DNA from: DASXTS01 sp036505275
Lineage (GTDB): Bacteria; Actinomycetota; Actinomycetes; Mycobacteriales; Pseudonocardiaceae
DNA: 44,985 nucleotides
Direction: 5' to 3'
NCBI GenBank assembly: GCA_036505275.1
Contig: DASXTS010000044.1
Coordinates: forward strand, 1-44,985
Shown here: piece by piece, positions 8,485 through 15,857 of the stretch
Layout: every line of letters starts with the position of its first letter
Position numbering within the stretch: position 1 is the first letter of the stretch
The notes under the pieces: model-generated
What the model was told of the DNA's origin: nothing
The model's database searches: none
The model's input: the letters and a program-made list of their open reading frames with translations, nothing else
Position numbers and translations under genes: made by a program

Positions 8485-9044
8485 ACCGGCCTACCCACGG
8501 AGACCCGGCGCCAGCCGGCCAGCCGGACGCCACCGGCGGTCAGCACGGCAGCCAGACTCACGGTGACCACCGCGATCACCCAGACCCGGTCGGTGCCGAC
8601 GCCTATGGTGTGCGCCAGCGCCAGCGGCCAGCCCAGGTAGGACAGCCAGTGCATCAGCCGCCAGGCCCGATGACTCAGCCTGGTCCGGAGCAAGCTTGTG
8701 ATCACCAGCGTGAGCAGCACGTCGAACGCGATCGCGCCGAACCCCACCCACAGCGGCAGGAACTCCGAGATGAACGGCACGACGGCGGCGAACACGCTGA
8801 TCCCGACATACTTGTCGAACGTGATGGTGATCGCGTGCACGATCACGAACGACACGGTGGTCAGCGCGACGTTGCGGTGCAGGCCCTCGGTGACGAACCG
8901 CGGCCAGGCCGGCGATGCCACCCGGCCCGCGGTCAGCAGCCCGAGCGCGACCGAGGTGGTGAACAGCACCAGCGAGACGAACCCGCTGGCCCGCGACAGG
9001 TACCAGTAGGTGCTCTCACTGATCAAAGGGGCGGCGGTGGTCAT
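8481..9044 (-). CDS. Ferric-reductase-like transmembrane heme protein
   Basis: A 187-residue membrane protein with five to six helices (for example residues 20-42, 57-78, 82-105 and 145-165). Candidate heme ligands are the histidines in LHRN, IVHAI, LMHWLSYL and ALAHTIG, spaced as in the ferric-reductase/MsrQ-like transmembrane domain. The ATG overlaps the end of the apbE gene (ATGA) and its stop overlaps the NuoF-like start, so it is tightly coupled in the operon. The likely role is to move electrons across the membrane between cytosolic flavin/Fe-S partners and an exported acceptor. Confidence 0.88.
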   Translation of the reverse strand: MTTAAPLISESTYWYLSRASGFVSLVLFTTSVALGLLTAGRVASPAWPRFVTEGLHRNVALTTVSFVIVHAITITFDKYVGISVFAAVVPFISEFLPLWVGFGAIAFDVLLTLVITSLLRTRLSHRAWRLMHWLSYLGWPLALAHTIGVGTDRVWVIAVVTVSLAAVLTAGGVRLAGWRRVSVGRPV

Positions 9045-10060
9045 GCTGCCTCCTCGGCGCTCGGCCGGTTGTCAGGCCCGTTGTCAGGCCCGTTGTCAGG
9101 CCCGTTGTCAGGCCCGTTGTCAGGCCGGTTGTCAGGCCCGTTGTCGGGTGCGTTGTGCGGCCAGCCGGCGACGGTGATGACCGTGCCGTCGGTGGCGACC
9201 AGCCTGGCCGGCAGGTTGCGGTCGGCGAGCCAGGCCGGCGCCGCCGTGCCCAGCACGACGGCCGTCGTCGCGGCGGTATTCGCGTCCACGCAACTCGCGG
9301 CGGCAACCGTGACGTGGTTCCAGACCGGCACGGCCGGCAGCCCGGTGCGCGGGTCGAGCACGTGGTGCAGCGGCACGCCGGCGCGCTGCCACCGCCGCAC
9401 CGCTGTGCTGGAGGTGGCCAGCCCGCCGGACCGCACGGCGACCACCGGACCGGCGCCGCTCACGTCGGCGTGGTGCTCGGCGAGCCGGACCCGCCAGCCG
9501 CCGCTGCGCGCCGGGCCAGCGACGGCCAGGTCACCGCCGAGATTCACCAGCACCCCGCACCCGGTCTCGGCCGCGATCCGCTCGGCGGCCACGTCGGCCG
9601 CCCACGCCTTGGCGGTGGCGCCGAGGTCGAGATGCACGCCGGCCGGCAGCGTCACGACGTCGCCGTCGATCTCGATGCGCCGCCAGGCGTCGGCCGAGGC
9701 GTCCCCGGCGGGCTGCGGGATGACCGGCAGGTCCGAGGACGCCGGCACATCGGCGAAGTCCCGGTCGTATCCGATGGCCACCAGCGCCCTGCCGAGGGTG
9801 GGCACCACGACCCCGTCCGAGCCGGCGGCCGCCCGCAACGCCACCCGCAGGGCCTCGACCAGCAGCGGGTGCACCGCCAGCGGGCCGCCGTGCGCGTTGA
9901 GCAGGGACAGCGCGGAGTCCGGCCGGAAGCGGCTGCAGGCCAGGTCGAGGTCGGCGAGAAGCCCGCGCAGCGTCAGCTCGGCCGCGGGCAGCGCGGCCGG
10001 CCCGGCCACCAGCAGATGCGCCGTCGTGCCGATGGCCGGAAAGCGCACGCCCGCGGTCAC
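9041..10060 (-). CDS. apbE: FAD:protein FMN transferase (ApbE)
   Basis: A 339-residue ApbE-family enzyme that attaches FMN to Thr/Ser of exported flavoproteins. Visible motifs are FRPDSALSLLN, DLGATAKAWAAD (usually DLGGIAKGYA), VNLGGDLAV, the HHVLDPRTGLP block and the metal site SCVDANTAAT. No lipobox or clear signal peptide is visible, so it may act in the cytoplasm. The C-terminus carries a PDNG/PDNR tandem repeat. GTG start and overlap with the upstream small-protein stop (GTGA). The operon lacks an obvious FMN-binding acceptor protein, which is unusual since transferase and substrate are commonly adjacent. Confidence 0.92.
   Translation of the reverse strand: MTAGVRFPAIGTTAHLLVAGPAALPAAELTLRGLLADLDLACSRFRPDSALSLLNAHGGPLAVHPLLVEALRVALRAAAGSDGVVVPTLGRALVAIGYDRDFADVPASSDLPVIPQPAGDASADAWRRIEIDGDVVTLPAGVHLDLGATAKAWAADVAAERIAAETGCGVLVNLGGDLAVAGPARSGGWRVRLAEHHADVSGAGPVVAVRSGGLATSSTAVRRWQRAGVPLHHVLDPRTGLPAVPVWNHVTVAAASCVDANTAATTAVVLGTAAPAWLADRNLPARLVATDGTVITVAGWPHNAPDNGPDNRPDNGPDNGPDNGPDNGPDNRPSAEEAA
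9063..9150 (-). repeat. 12-bp in-frame tandem repeat at the 3' end of apbE
   Basis: Seven near-identical copies of a 12-bp unit (ggcccgttgtca on the plus strand) encode PDNG or PDNR repeats at the C-terminus of ApbE. A few copies read ggccggttgtca. Copy number is likely to vary between strains. Confidence 0.9.
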
Positions 10061-10356
10061 GACCCACCCGACGTGGTCTGCTCGTCGCCGCTGGAGCTCT
10101 CCGGTCGGTCACGCGGCGGCTGCGGCTGGGCCGGCACGTTCTGCCCGCCCTTGACCTGCACCGGCGGCTTTGTCGGCTTGCCCTTGTCGTCGGCGAAGTC
10201 GGTCTTCTCCTTCTTGGCCTTCGGCGGCGGCGCCGCGGTCGCGATGGCGGCACCCAATCCAAGGGTGGCCGCGATGCCGGCGGCGACCACCCCGACGGTG
10301 ATCCTGGTGACCCTGGCCACCCCGGCGTCCCTGGCGAGCGGATGGAAGCGCTGCAT
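10057..10356 (-). CDS. Small secreted or single-pass protein heading the electron-transfer operon
   Basis: A 99-residue protein with a basic N-terminus, one hydrophobic stretch (about residues 18-43, ending AIATAAPPPK) that could be a signal peptide or anchor, and a hydrophilic Lys/Pro/Gln/Ser-rich tail. Its TGA overlaps the apbE start, so it is the first gene of the operon. No FMN-binding domain or D(G/A)xxT flavinylation site is visible, so I cannot assign it as the ApbE acceptor. Function unknown; an exported tether or redox-module scaffold is conceivable. Confidence 0.7.
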   Translation of the reverse strand: MQRFHPLARDAGVARVTRITVGVVAAGIAATLGLGAAIATAAPPPKAKKEKTDFADDKGKPTKPPVQVKGGQNVPAQPQPPRDRPESSSGDEQTTSGGS

Positions 10357-10413
10357 CCTGCTCCTCCTCCTGTGCTGACTGCCGGGGATTACGGAGCCGG
10401 CGGGCCCGACGGT

Positions 10414-11565
10414 TCAGCCGGCCTGGTGATCGGTGGAGTGACCGGTGGAGACCGCCGGAGTGGAGAGCTCCCAGAACGGCTCCCGATACCAGCCGGCCGG
10501 TGCCGCCGCGCTGCCGGGGTGGTAGTACGGCGAGCCGGGCGCATACTGCGCCAGCGGCGGATACGGCGGATACGGCGGCTGCGGTGATGGCTTTGCCGTC
10601 GCGGCGCCGGCCGGCTCGTCGAAGGCCGGGATCGGGGCGCCGTGGCCCGCGTTGCCGCGGCCGAGCAGGGCGCGGGCCGCGGCCGCCGCGGTCAGTCCCT
10701 CGATCGCGGCGTGCCGGACGGCGGTGTACTGCATGTTGGTGGTCGCGCCGACCAGCAGCGCCTGTGCCTCGCCGTGCTTGCCAGCGGCGTCCGCCCTCGC
10801 CTGCCGGCCGGCCGGGTCGGCGCCCGGGGCACCGTCGGTCTGCAGCGCGGCGAGTTCGGCGCCGAGCCGCGCGACCAGTTCGCGAGCCTCGCCGCGGCGT
10901 AGCTGGACCCGGCCGCGCGCCCGCCGGCGGGACAGCAGCACCCAGCTTCCGACGCCAAGCACGCCGAGCGTGAGGCCGCCGAGCACCCACGGCAGCACGC
11001 TGGCGGTGTCGTCGGTGCCGAACGCCTCGCCGCCACCCGGCTCGTCGGCGTACCGGTCCCCCCGCCCGGCGCCACCGGCGCTGGTGCACTTCGGAGCGGA
11101 CTTGAGCTCGCCGACGAAGTCGACCAGCGCCGCCGTCAGGTCACTGTTGGCGTCCGCGTCGAGGTCGGTGTTGTGCTTGGCGATGGCGTTGGTCGCCGCT
11201 TGGCCGGCCAGCCCGCTGCACAGCACCTCGGACCCCGCATAGAAGTACCGGCCCGAGATCACCGCAATGGTGTTTCCCGGCAGTTCCTTGGCGATCTCCC
11301 GCGGCCAGGTCCGCACCTCGCTGGTGCTGGATCCGGCGGGCAGCACCGCGATCTTGATGGGCTCCGGGCCGATCGCGGCACGCACCGCGGCCACGTCGAG
11401 CAGCCGGCGCGAGCTCGGATCGAGGAACACCGGGTTGGCCCGCAGCCCTGCCACCGCGTTCTGCACCGGCCCCGCGCTCGCCGCCGGCGCTGTCAACAGC
11501 ATCACGCCGAGTACAGCGCCGATTACCCCGCCAGCTACCCGAAATCGGGCGACTCCGCAACTCAT
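10414..11565 (-). CDS. Secreted/membrane-anchored protein of unknown function with signal peptide and C-terminal TM
   Basis: A 383-residue protein. I chose ATG 11565 because it gives a clean signal peptide (residues 1-31, ending TAPAASAGP); a further upstream in-frame start only adds RRCRVRPLY. The exported domain (about 32-200) contains IKIAVLPAGSSTSEVRTWPREIAKELPGNT, reminiscent of TPM-type extracytoplasmic domains, and two or three cysteines. A TM helix at about 207-228 (VLPWVLGGLTLGVLGVGSWVLL) is followed by a basic stop-transfer and a cytoplasmic helical domain, ending in a Pro/Tyr-rich tail (PPYPPYPP). Probably a conserved actinobacterial envelope protein; the family is not identified. 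Confidence 0.75.
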   Translation of the reverse strand: MSCGVARFRVAGGVIGAVLGVMLLTAPAASAGPVQNAVAGLRANPVFLDPSSRRLLDVAAVRAAIGPEPIKIAVLPAGSSTSEVRTWPREIAKELPGNTIAVISGRYFYAGSEVLCSGLAGQAATNAIAKHNTDLDADANSDLTAALVDFVGELKSAPKCTSAGGAGRGDRYADEPGGGEAFGTDDTASVLPWVLGGLTLGVLGVGSWVLLSRRRARGRVQLRRGEARELVARLGAELAALQTDGAPGADPAGRQARADAAGKHGEAQALLVGATTNMQYTAVRHAAIEGLTAAAAARALLGRGNAGHGAPIPAFDEPAGAATAKPSPQPPYPPYPPLAQYAPGSPYYHPGSAAAPAGWYREPFWELSTPAVSTGHSTDHQAG

Positions 11566-11604
11566 GGCGTCACAGTAGAGCGGCCGGACCCGGCAACGAC
11601 GCAA

Positions 11605-12111
11605 CTATTTTGTAACCGGCTCCGGCCGGCCCGGCTGCTCGCCGCCCCGCGCCTCGCCGTAGGAGCGGGTGGGTACCAGCACCTTACGGCGGAAGATGCA
11701 CACCACCGTGCCGTCCTGCTTGTACCCGCGGGTCTCCACCTGCACCACCCCGCGGTCGTCCTTCGACCGCGACGGGGTGGTGGCCAGCACCTCGGTTTCC
11801 GCGTAGATCGTGTCGCCGTGGAAGGTCGGCGCCACGTGCCGCAGCGACTCGACCTCGAGGTTGGCGATGGCCTTGCCCGACACGTCGGGCACCGACATGC
11901 CCAGCACCAGCGAGTACACGTAGTTGCCGACGACCACGTTGCGGCCGAACTCGGTCGTCTCCTGCGCGTAATGCGCGTCCAGGTGCAGCGGATGGTGGTT
12001 CATGGTGAGCAGGCAGAACAGGTGATCGTCATACTCGGTGACGGTCTTGCCTGGCCAGTGCTTGTAGACCGCGCCGACCTCGAACTCCTCGAAGTACCTA
12101 CCGAACTGCAC
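11605..12111 (-). CDS. MaoC-family acyl-CoA/acyl-ACP hydratase
   Basis: A 168-residue hot-dog-fold hydratase. The hydratase-2 signature is visible as YDDHLFCLLTMNHHPLHLD, with the D, N and H positions used for hydration of enoyl thioesters, followed by EFGRNVVVGNYVYSLVLGMS. The fold is complete at this length. The GTG at 12111 is preferred because homologous sequence starts at VQFGRYFEEF. A weak promoter on the minus strand (TTGTCA at 12149-12144, CAGACT at 12124-12119) would place transcription start at or near the GTG, so it may be leaderless. Unrelated to the biosynthetic block 4 kb away; more likely lipid or branched-chain acid catabolism. Confidence 0.88.
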   Translation of the reverse strand: MQFGRYFEEFEVGAVYKHWPGKTVTEYDDHLFCLLTMNHHPLHLDAHYAQETTEFGRNVVVGNYVYSLVLGMSVPDVSGKAIANLEVESLRHVAPTFHGDTIYAETEVLATTPSRSKDDRGVVQVETRGYKQDGTVVCIFRRKVLVPTRSYGEARGGEQPGRPEPVTK

Positions 12112-12322
12112 GAGCGACAGTCTGCCCGGGCGGCGGGTATTGTTGACAACCGGGCTGTGATCGATTGCACGCCAGCCGAGGAGGTGAGGGACGTGGATGG
12201 CAAACCCGCGAGTACCTACCGCGTCCCCACCCATGCCGGTCCGGCCGGACCCGGCTGACCTCCGGCGGGGACGCGGCACGGCGCGGAATGCGCCGACGCC
12301 AACTCCAGCCGAGGAGGACGCC
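12112..12322. promoter_or_regulatory. Divergent promoter region between the MaoC hydratase and corA genes
   Basis: This 211-bp region separates two divergent genes. A perfect TTGACA -35 hexamer lies on the plus strand at 12143-12148 and overlaps a TTGTCA on the minus strand, but no strong -10 follows on the plus strand. A strong ribosome site (gaggagg, 12311-12317) precedes corA. I see no magnesium riboswitch-like structure. Confidence 0.45.
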
Positions 12323-13408
12323 GTGTCTGCCATGAAGTCGATCCGTGCCGCCGGCTCCCGAGTGATCCGCCCGGGCTCCCGGCCGCGGCCGGTGCTCGCC
12401 GAGATCCCGACCAGTTACGTCGTGGACTGCGCCGTGTACGTCGACGGCCACCGCCTGCCCGGCCGGTGGACCCACAACACCGCGCTCGCCGAGGTGCGCC
12501 GACGTGGCAGCGGCTTCGTCTGGATCGGCCTCAAGGACCCGGACCAGGCGCAGGTCAACGCCGTCGCGGAGACCTTCGGGCTGCACGAGCTGGCCGTGGA
12601 GGACGCCGTGCACGGCCACCAGCGGCCCAAACTGGACCTGTACGGCGACACGCTGTTCATGGTGCTCAAGACGGTCTGCTATGTCGCCCACGAGTCGCCG
12701 ACAACCGCCAACGAGATCGTGAACACCGGCGATCTGATGGTCTTCCTCGGCCCGGACTTCGTGGTCACCGTGCGGCGTGGCCAGCACTCGGGCCTGGCGT
12801 CGGTCCGCAGCCAGTTGGAGACCAACCCGGAACGCCTGGCCATGGGACCGGACGCAGTGCTGCACGCAATCTCCGACTACGTCGTCGACTCCTACCTGGA
12901 CGTGACGGACGCCGTGGAGACCGACATCGACGAGATGGAGGAGCTGGTCTTCTCCAGCAATAGCTCCGTCTCCGCCGAGCAGATCTACATGATGAAGCAC
13001 GAGATCACCGAGCTGCGCCGGGCGGTGATCCCGCTGGGCACCCCGCTGCGGCGGCTGGCCGACGGGTCGACGCCCCTGGTCAACGGCGAGGTGGCGCTGT
13101 ACTTCCGGGACGTCGAGGACCACCTGACCAACGTGGCTGAGCGGATCACCGCGTACGACGAGCTGCTCACGTCGCTGGTGAACGCGGCGCTGGCGAAGAT
13201 CACCCTGCAGCAGAACACCGACATGCGCAGGATCACGGCCTGGGTGGCGATAGTGGCGGTGCCAACGATGATCGCCGGTATTTACGGGATGAACTTCGAG
13301 TACATGCCGGAGCTGGGTTGGAAGTTCGGCTATCCGTTGGTAATCGCGGTCATCGTGGTGATTTGCAGCGGGCTGTATCGGGTGTTTCGGCGGAACAAGT
13401 GGCTTTGA
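12323..13408 (+). CDS. corA: CorA-family magnesium/cobalt transporter
   Basis: A 361-residue CorA-type divalent-cation channel. It has a long cytoplasmic N-terminal domain with the conserved VEDAVHGHQRPKLDLY block, a long helix (about residues 200-300), and two C-terminal TM helices flanking the diagnostic GMN signature in IAGIYGMNFEYMPEL, followed by a basic RRNKWL end. GTG 12323 is chosen because gaggagg lies 5 bp before it; an ATG at 12332 is also in frame but poorly spaced. A terminator-like hairpin follows at 13453-13477, so corA is probably monocistronic. Confidence 0.94.
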   Translation: MSAMKSIRAAGSRVIRPGSRPRPVLAEIPTSYVVDCAVYVDGHRLPGRWTHNTALAEVRRRGSGFVWIGLKDPDQAQVNAVAETFGLHELAVEDAVHGHQRPKLDLYGDTLFMVLKTVCYVAHESPTTANEIVNTGDLMVFLGPDFVVTVRRGQHSGLASVRSQLETNPERLAMGPDAVLHAISDYVVDSYLDVTDAVETDIDEMEELVFSSNSSVSAEQIYMMKHEITELRRAVIPLGTPLRRLADGSTPLVNGEVALYFRDVEDHLTNVAERITAYDELLTSLVNAALAKITLQQNTDMRRITAWVAIVAVPTMIAGIYGMNFEYMPELGWKFGYPLVIAVIVVICSGLYRVFRRNKWL

Positions 13409-13452
13409 GCTCAGGTTTGTTGCGTGTTGCGTTCTAAACCAAAGATTGGCTT

Positions 13453-13477
13453 GGGACCGGAGTGGGGTTCCGGTCCC
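13453..13477 (+). terminator. Hairpin downstream of corA
   Basis: A perfect 9-bp inverted repeat, gggaccgga and tccggtccc, with a 7-base loop starts 45 bp after the corA stop. No long U tract follows, as usual in high-GC actinomycetes. The rest of the 291-bp gap (13409-13699) shows no convincing gene. Confidence 0.6.
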
Positions 13478-13699
13478 GCTGTCTGGCCGGCGGTTTCCGG
13501 GGTGGTCGGGGACGTTGAGCCGGGACGCGGCGTACTGGAGTGGTTGTTTCATCCGGTGGCAAGTCGATGCCCGTGGAGGGCGTCGACGCGGCAGCACGTA
13601 GCAGCGTGCGCCTCTCGGCACCGCCGGCCCTAGTTTCCAACGCAAGTATTCCCACCCACGGCGCACAACCCGAGACTGTCGGTGCACCGCGGTAACGTC

Positions 13700-14803
13700 A
13701 TGAGCGTGACCCGGGAGATTCGGCAGCTCGGCGAGCGAATGCGGGAACTGCACCAGCACATCGCTCACCTGCAAGCCGAACTCGCCCACTGCGTCGGCGA
13801 ATTCGACACCGCTCAGGGCTATGAGCTGGACGCGTACCGCTCCACCCAAGCCTGGCTGCGGTACGAGCTGCGCATGCACCCACGGGACGCCTCCCAACTG
13901 GTTGGCATCGCGCGGCAGTTGCGCCAGTTGCCCGCCGTGGATCTGGCGTTCAGCGCCGGGCGGATCTCGCAAGCCCATGTGGCGGTGATCGCCCGCACCG
14001 CCCGGCAGGTCGGCACCGAGCACGTTGCCGCCTCCGAGCAGACCTTGGTGGACGTGGCCAGCACCCACGATCCGGACAAGCTGCGCATCACCACCCAACA
14101 CCTGCGGTACTGCCTGGACCCCGACGCCGCCGGCCGCGACGCCGTCAAGGCCTACGAGAAACGCGAACTGTCCGTCGCGACCACGATCTACGGGATGGTG
14201 GCCATCCAGGGCCTATTGGACCCGGCCAGCGGCGCCACCGTGCTGGCCGCGGTGGACGCGCTCACCGACCCACCCCGCGACGACGATCCGCGCACCGCCG
14301 GGCAGCGGCGGGCGGATGCGCTGACCGAGTTGTGCCGGCGGGCGTTGGACGGCGGTGGGCTGCCGGAGGTGAACGGGGAGAAGCCGCACCTGCTGGTCAC
14401 CCTGTCCTACGAGTCGCTGGTCGGGCAGCTGGGCGCGGAGCCGGCACGCCTGAGTTGGGTGGGGCCGATCGGCGGCGCGGACGCGCGCATGTTGGCCTGT
14501 GATTGCGCCATCATTCCCGCGGTTTTGAACAGTGCGGGTGAGGTGCTGGACATTGGCCGCAAGACCCGGGTGTGGCCGATCGCCATTCGCCGGGCGATTG
14601 AGTTGCGCGACCGGACCTGCCAGTTCGCCGGGTGTGAGGTGCCGGCGCAACATTGTGATATCCACCATATGCGACCGTGGGCGGTCGGTGGGCCAACGGA
14701 CTATCACAATGGTGTGCTGGCCTGTCGGCATCATCACACGCAGGCGCACAAGTACCATGCCATCTTCCGAGCCGACGGGCGATTCACCGTCAACCGCAAT
14801 TAG
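13700..14803 (+). CDS. DUF222/HNH endonuclease-domain protein (13E12-repeat type)
   Basis: A 367-residue protein of the actinobacterial DUF222-HNH family. Residues 1-270 form the helical DUF222 region (coiled-coil start REIRQLGERMRELHQHIAHL, then the STQAWLRYELRM and RISQAHVAVIARTA blocks). The C-terminus has an HNH/zinc motif: CQFAGC, IHHMRPW, GGPTDYHNGVLACRHHH. All metal and catalytic histidines look intact. The start is ATG 13700, 18 bp inside a GTG alternative. Its stop overlaps the convergent LLM oxidoreductase stop by 4 bp. Copies of this family are often repeated in genomes and treated as mobile-like, but no flanking repeats are seen. Confidence 0.9.
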   Translation: MSVTREIRQLGERMRELHQHIAHLQAELAHCVGEFDTAQGYELDAYRSTQAWLRYELRMHPRDASQLVGIARQLRQLPAVDLAFSAGRISQAHVAVIARTARQVGTEHVAASEQTLVDVASTHDPDKLRITTQHLRYCLDPDAAGRDAVKAYEKRELSVATTIYGMVAIQGLLDPASGATVLAAVDALTDPPRDDDPRTAGQRRADALTELCRRALDGGGLPEVNGEKPHLLVTLSYESLVGQLGAEPARLSWVGPIGGADARMLACDCAIIPAVLNSAGEVLDIGRKTRVWPIAIRRAIELRDRTCQFAGCEVPAQHCDIHHMRPWAVGGPTDYHNGVLACRHHHTQAHKYHAIFRADGRFTVNRN

Positions 14804-15666
14804 AACGCCGCGGCGGCGGGCACGATCTCCTTGCCGATCAGCTCCAGCCGCTCGGTCTCCCAGACCCGGTACAGCCAGCCGTGCGCCTCCGCGAAGCCGA
14901 GGCCGGCGAGGCTCTGCAATTGGGCGAGCAGGTCGTCCACGTTCTCGCCGTGGTCGCCGGGATCGAGCTGGACGAGCACGGTCTTCTCGATCCCATCGTA
15001 GGCCCGGCCCTCGGCTTCGCAGTGCCCGCGCAGGACGTCAAGCTTGTGCTCCACGTCGGCGCCGGCGAACAGGTTGCACGCCTGCGCGTAGCGCGCCACC
15101 AGGCGCAGGGTCTTCTTCTCGCCGCCGCCACCGATCAGGATCGGCGGTCGGCGGATGGGCTGCGGCAGGTTGAGGGTGCGCCCCAGCCGGTAGTGCCTGC
15201 CCTCGTACGGACCGTCGTCGTCGCTCCACATCTGCAGGCAGATCTGCAGGGTCTCCTCCAGCCGCTCGAAGCGCTCGGCGGTGCTCGGGAAGGGCAACCC
15301 CAGCCCGGCTGCCTCCTCGCCGTTCCAGGCGGCGCCGATGCCGAGCCAGGCGCGGCCTCTGGACAGCACGTCGAGAGTACTGACCATCTTCGCGACCAGC
15401 CCCGGTTGCCGATAGCTCACGGCGGTCACCCAGGCCAGCAGTTCCACCCGCGAGGTGCGCGCCGCCAGGTAGCCGAGGGTCGTGTACGCCTCGAGCATGT
15501 CGTGCTCGGGCGGACCTAGCACGGGGATCTGCCAGACATGGTCCATCACGCTGACCCGCGCGAACCCGGCCTCCTCTGCCGTGACGACGACGCGCGTGAG
15601 GTCGTCGGCCAGCCCGGCCGGCCCGTTCGGATAGGTGAAGTTCGCGACGTGCAGGCCGATCTTCAC
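14800..15666 (-). CDS. LLM-class F420-dependent oxidoreductase
   Basis: A 288-residue luciferase-like-monooxygenase-fold enzyme that likely uses coenzyme F420. Typical segments are IGLHVANFTYP, the EEAGFARVSVMDHVWQIP strand, RVELLAWVTAVSYRQPGLVAKMVSTLDVLSRGRAWLGIGAAW (split here only for naming) and PPILIGGGGEKKTLRLVARYA. GTG 15666 is selected because a gagaggag ribosome site lies just upstream and the fold begins immediately. Divergent from the 14-gene block, with a shared 191-bp control region, so it may be co-regulated with it. Reaction unknown. Confidence 0.9.
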   Translation of the reverse strand: MKIGLHVANFTYPNGPAGLADDLTRVVVTAEEAGFARVSVMDHVWQIPVLGPPEHDMLEAYTTLGYLAARTSRVELLAWVTAVSYRQPGLVAKMVSTLDVLSRGRAWLGIGAAWNGEEAAGLGLPFPSTAERFERLEETLQICLQMWSDDDGPYEGRHYRLGRTLNLPQPIRRPPILIGGGGEKKTLRLVARYAQACNLFAGADVEHKLDVLRGHCEAEGRAYDGIEKTVLVQLDPGDHGENVDDLLAQLQSLAGLGFAEAHGWLYRVWETERLELIGKEIVPAAAAF

Positions 15667-15681
15667 CGGCACTCCTCTCGG

Positions 15682-15692
15682 TTGAAACGATT
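15682..15692 (+). promoter_or_regulatory. TGAAACGATT box in the leader of the LLM oxidoreductase gene (candidate LacI-type half-palindrome)
   Basis: The sequence ttgaaacgatt has the AAACG-TT core of LacI/GalR operators and lies 16-26 bp before the LLM start codon. The same ten bases occur in front of the LacI-family gene at about 42219-42229. Only a partial palindrome is present. Confidence 0.35.
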
Positions 15693-15733
15693 GCGAAAGA
15701 TCGTGGGCAAAGAGCGTCCACCGCAAAGGCAGC

Positions 15734-15763
15734 ACTATACAAGAAGAGCCGATCGGCCGATCG
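15734..15763. promoter_or_regulatory. 14-bp perfect palindrome and candidate promoter between the LLM gene and the 14-gene block
   Basis: CGATCGGCCGATCG at 15750-15763 is its own reverse complement. On the minus strand it occupies the -35 position relative to a TATAGT -10 hexamer (complement of 15734-15739) that could drive the LLM gene. On the plus strand a TTGACT lies just downstream at 15772-15777. A dimeric repressor bound here could control both directions. Confidence 0.45.
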
Positions 15764-15857
15764 TGTGAGACTTGACTATCGCCGGAGCATCCCTGGTTTG
15801 GCGCCGGACGCAGACGCGTGATTTGGCAGATGTATCGGCAGCCTGGAGGTCAGCACC

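Noticed and set aside
12143..12148. TTGACA as a strong sigma-70 promoter for corA
   Set aside because: No acceptable -10 hexamer at 16-18 bp; kept only as part of the shared intergenic region.
13424..13633. 69-residue frame in the corA-HNH gap
   Set aside because: No ribosome site, no hydrophobic or family pattern, and it spans the terminator-like hairpin.
13700..14803. HNH gene as a homing intron or intein
   Set aside because: It is a full DUF222-HNH protein with its own start and stop, and no interrupted host gene is present.
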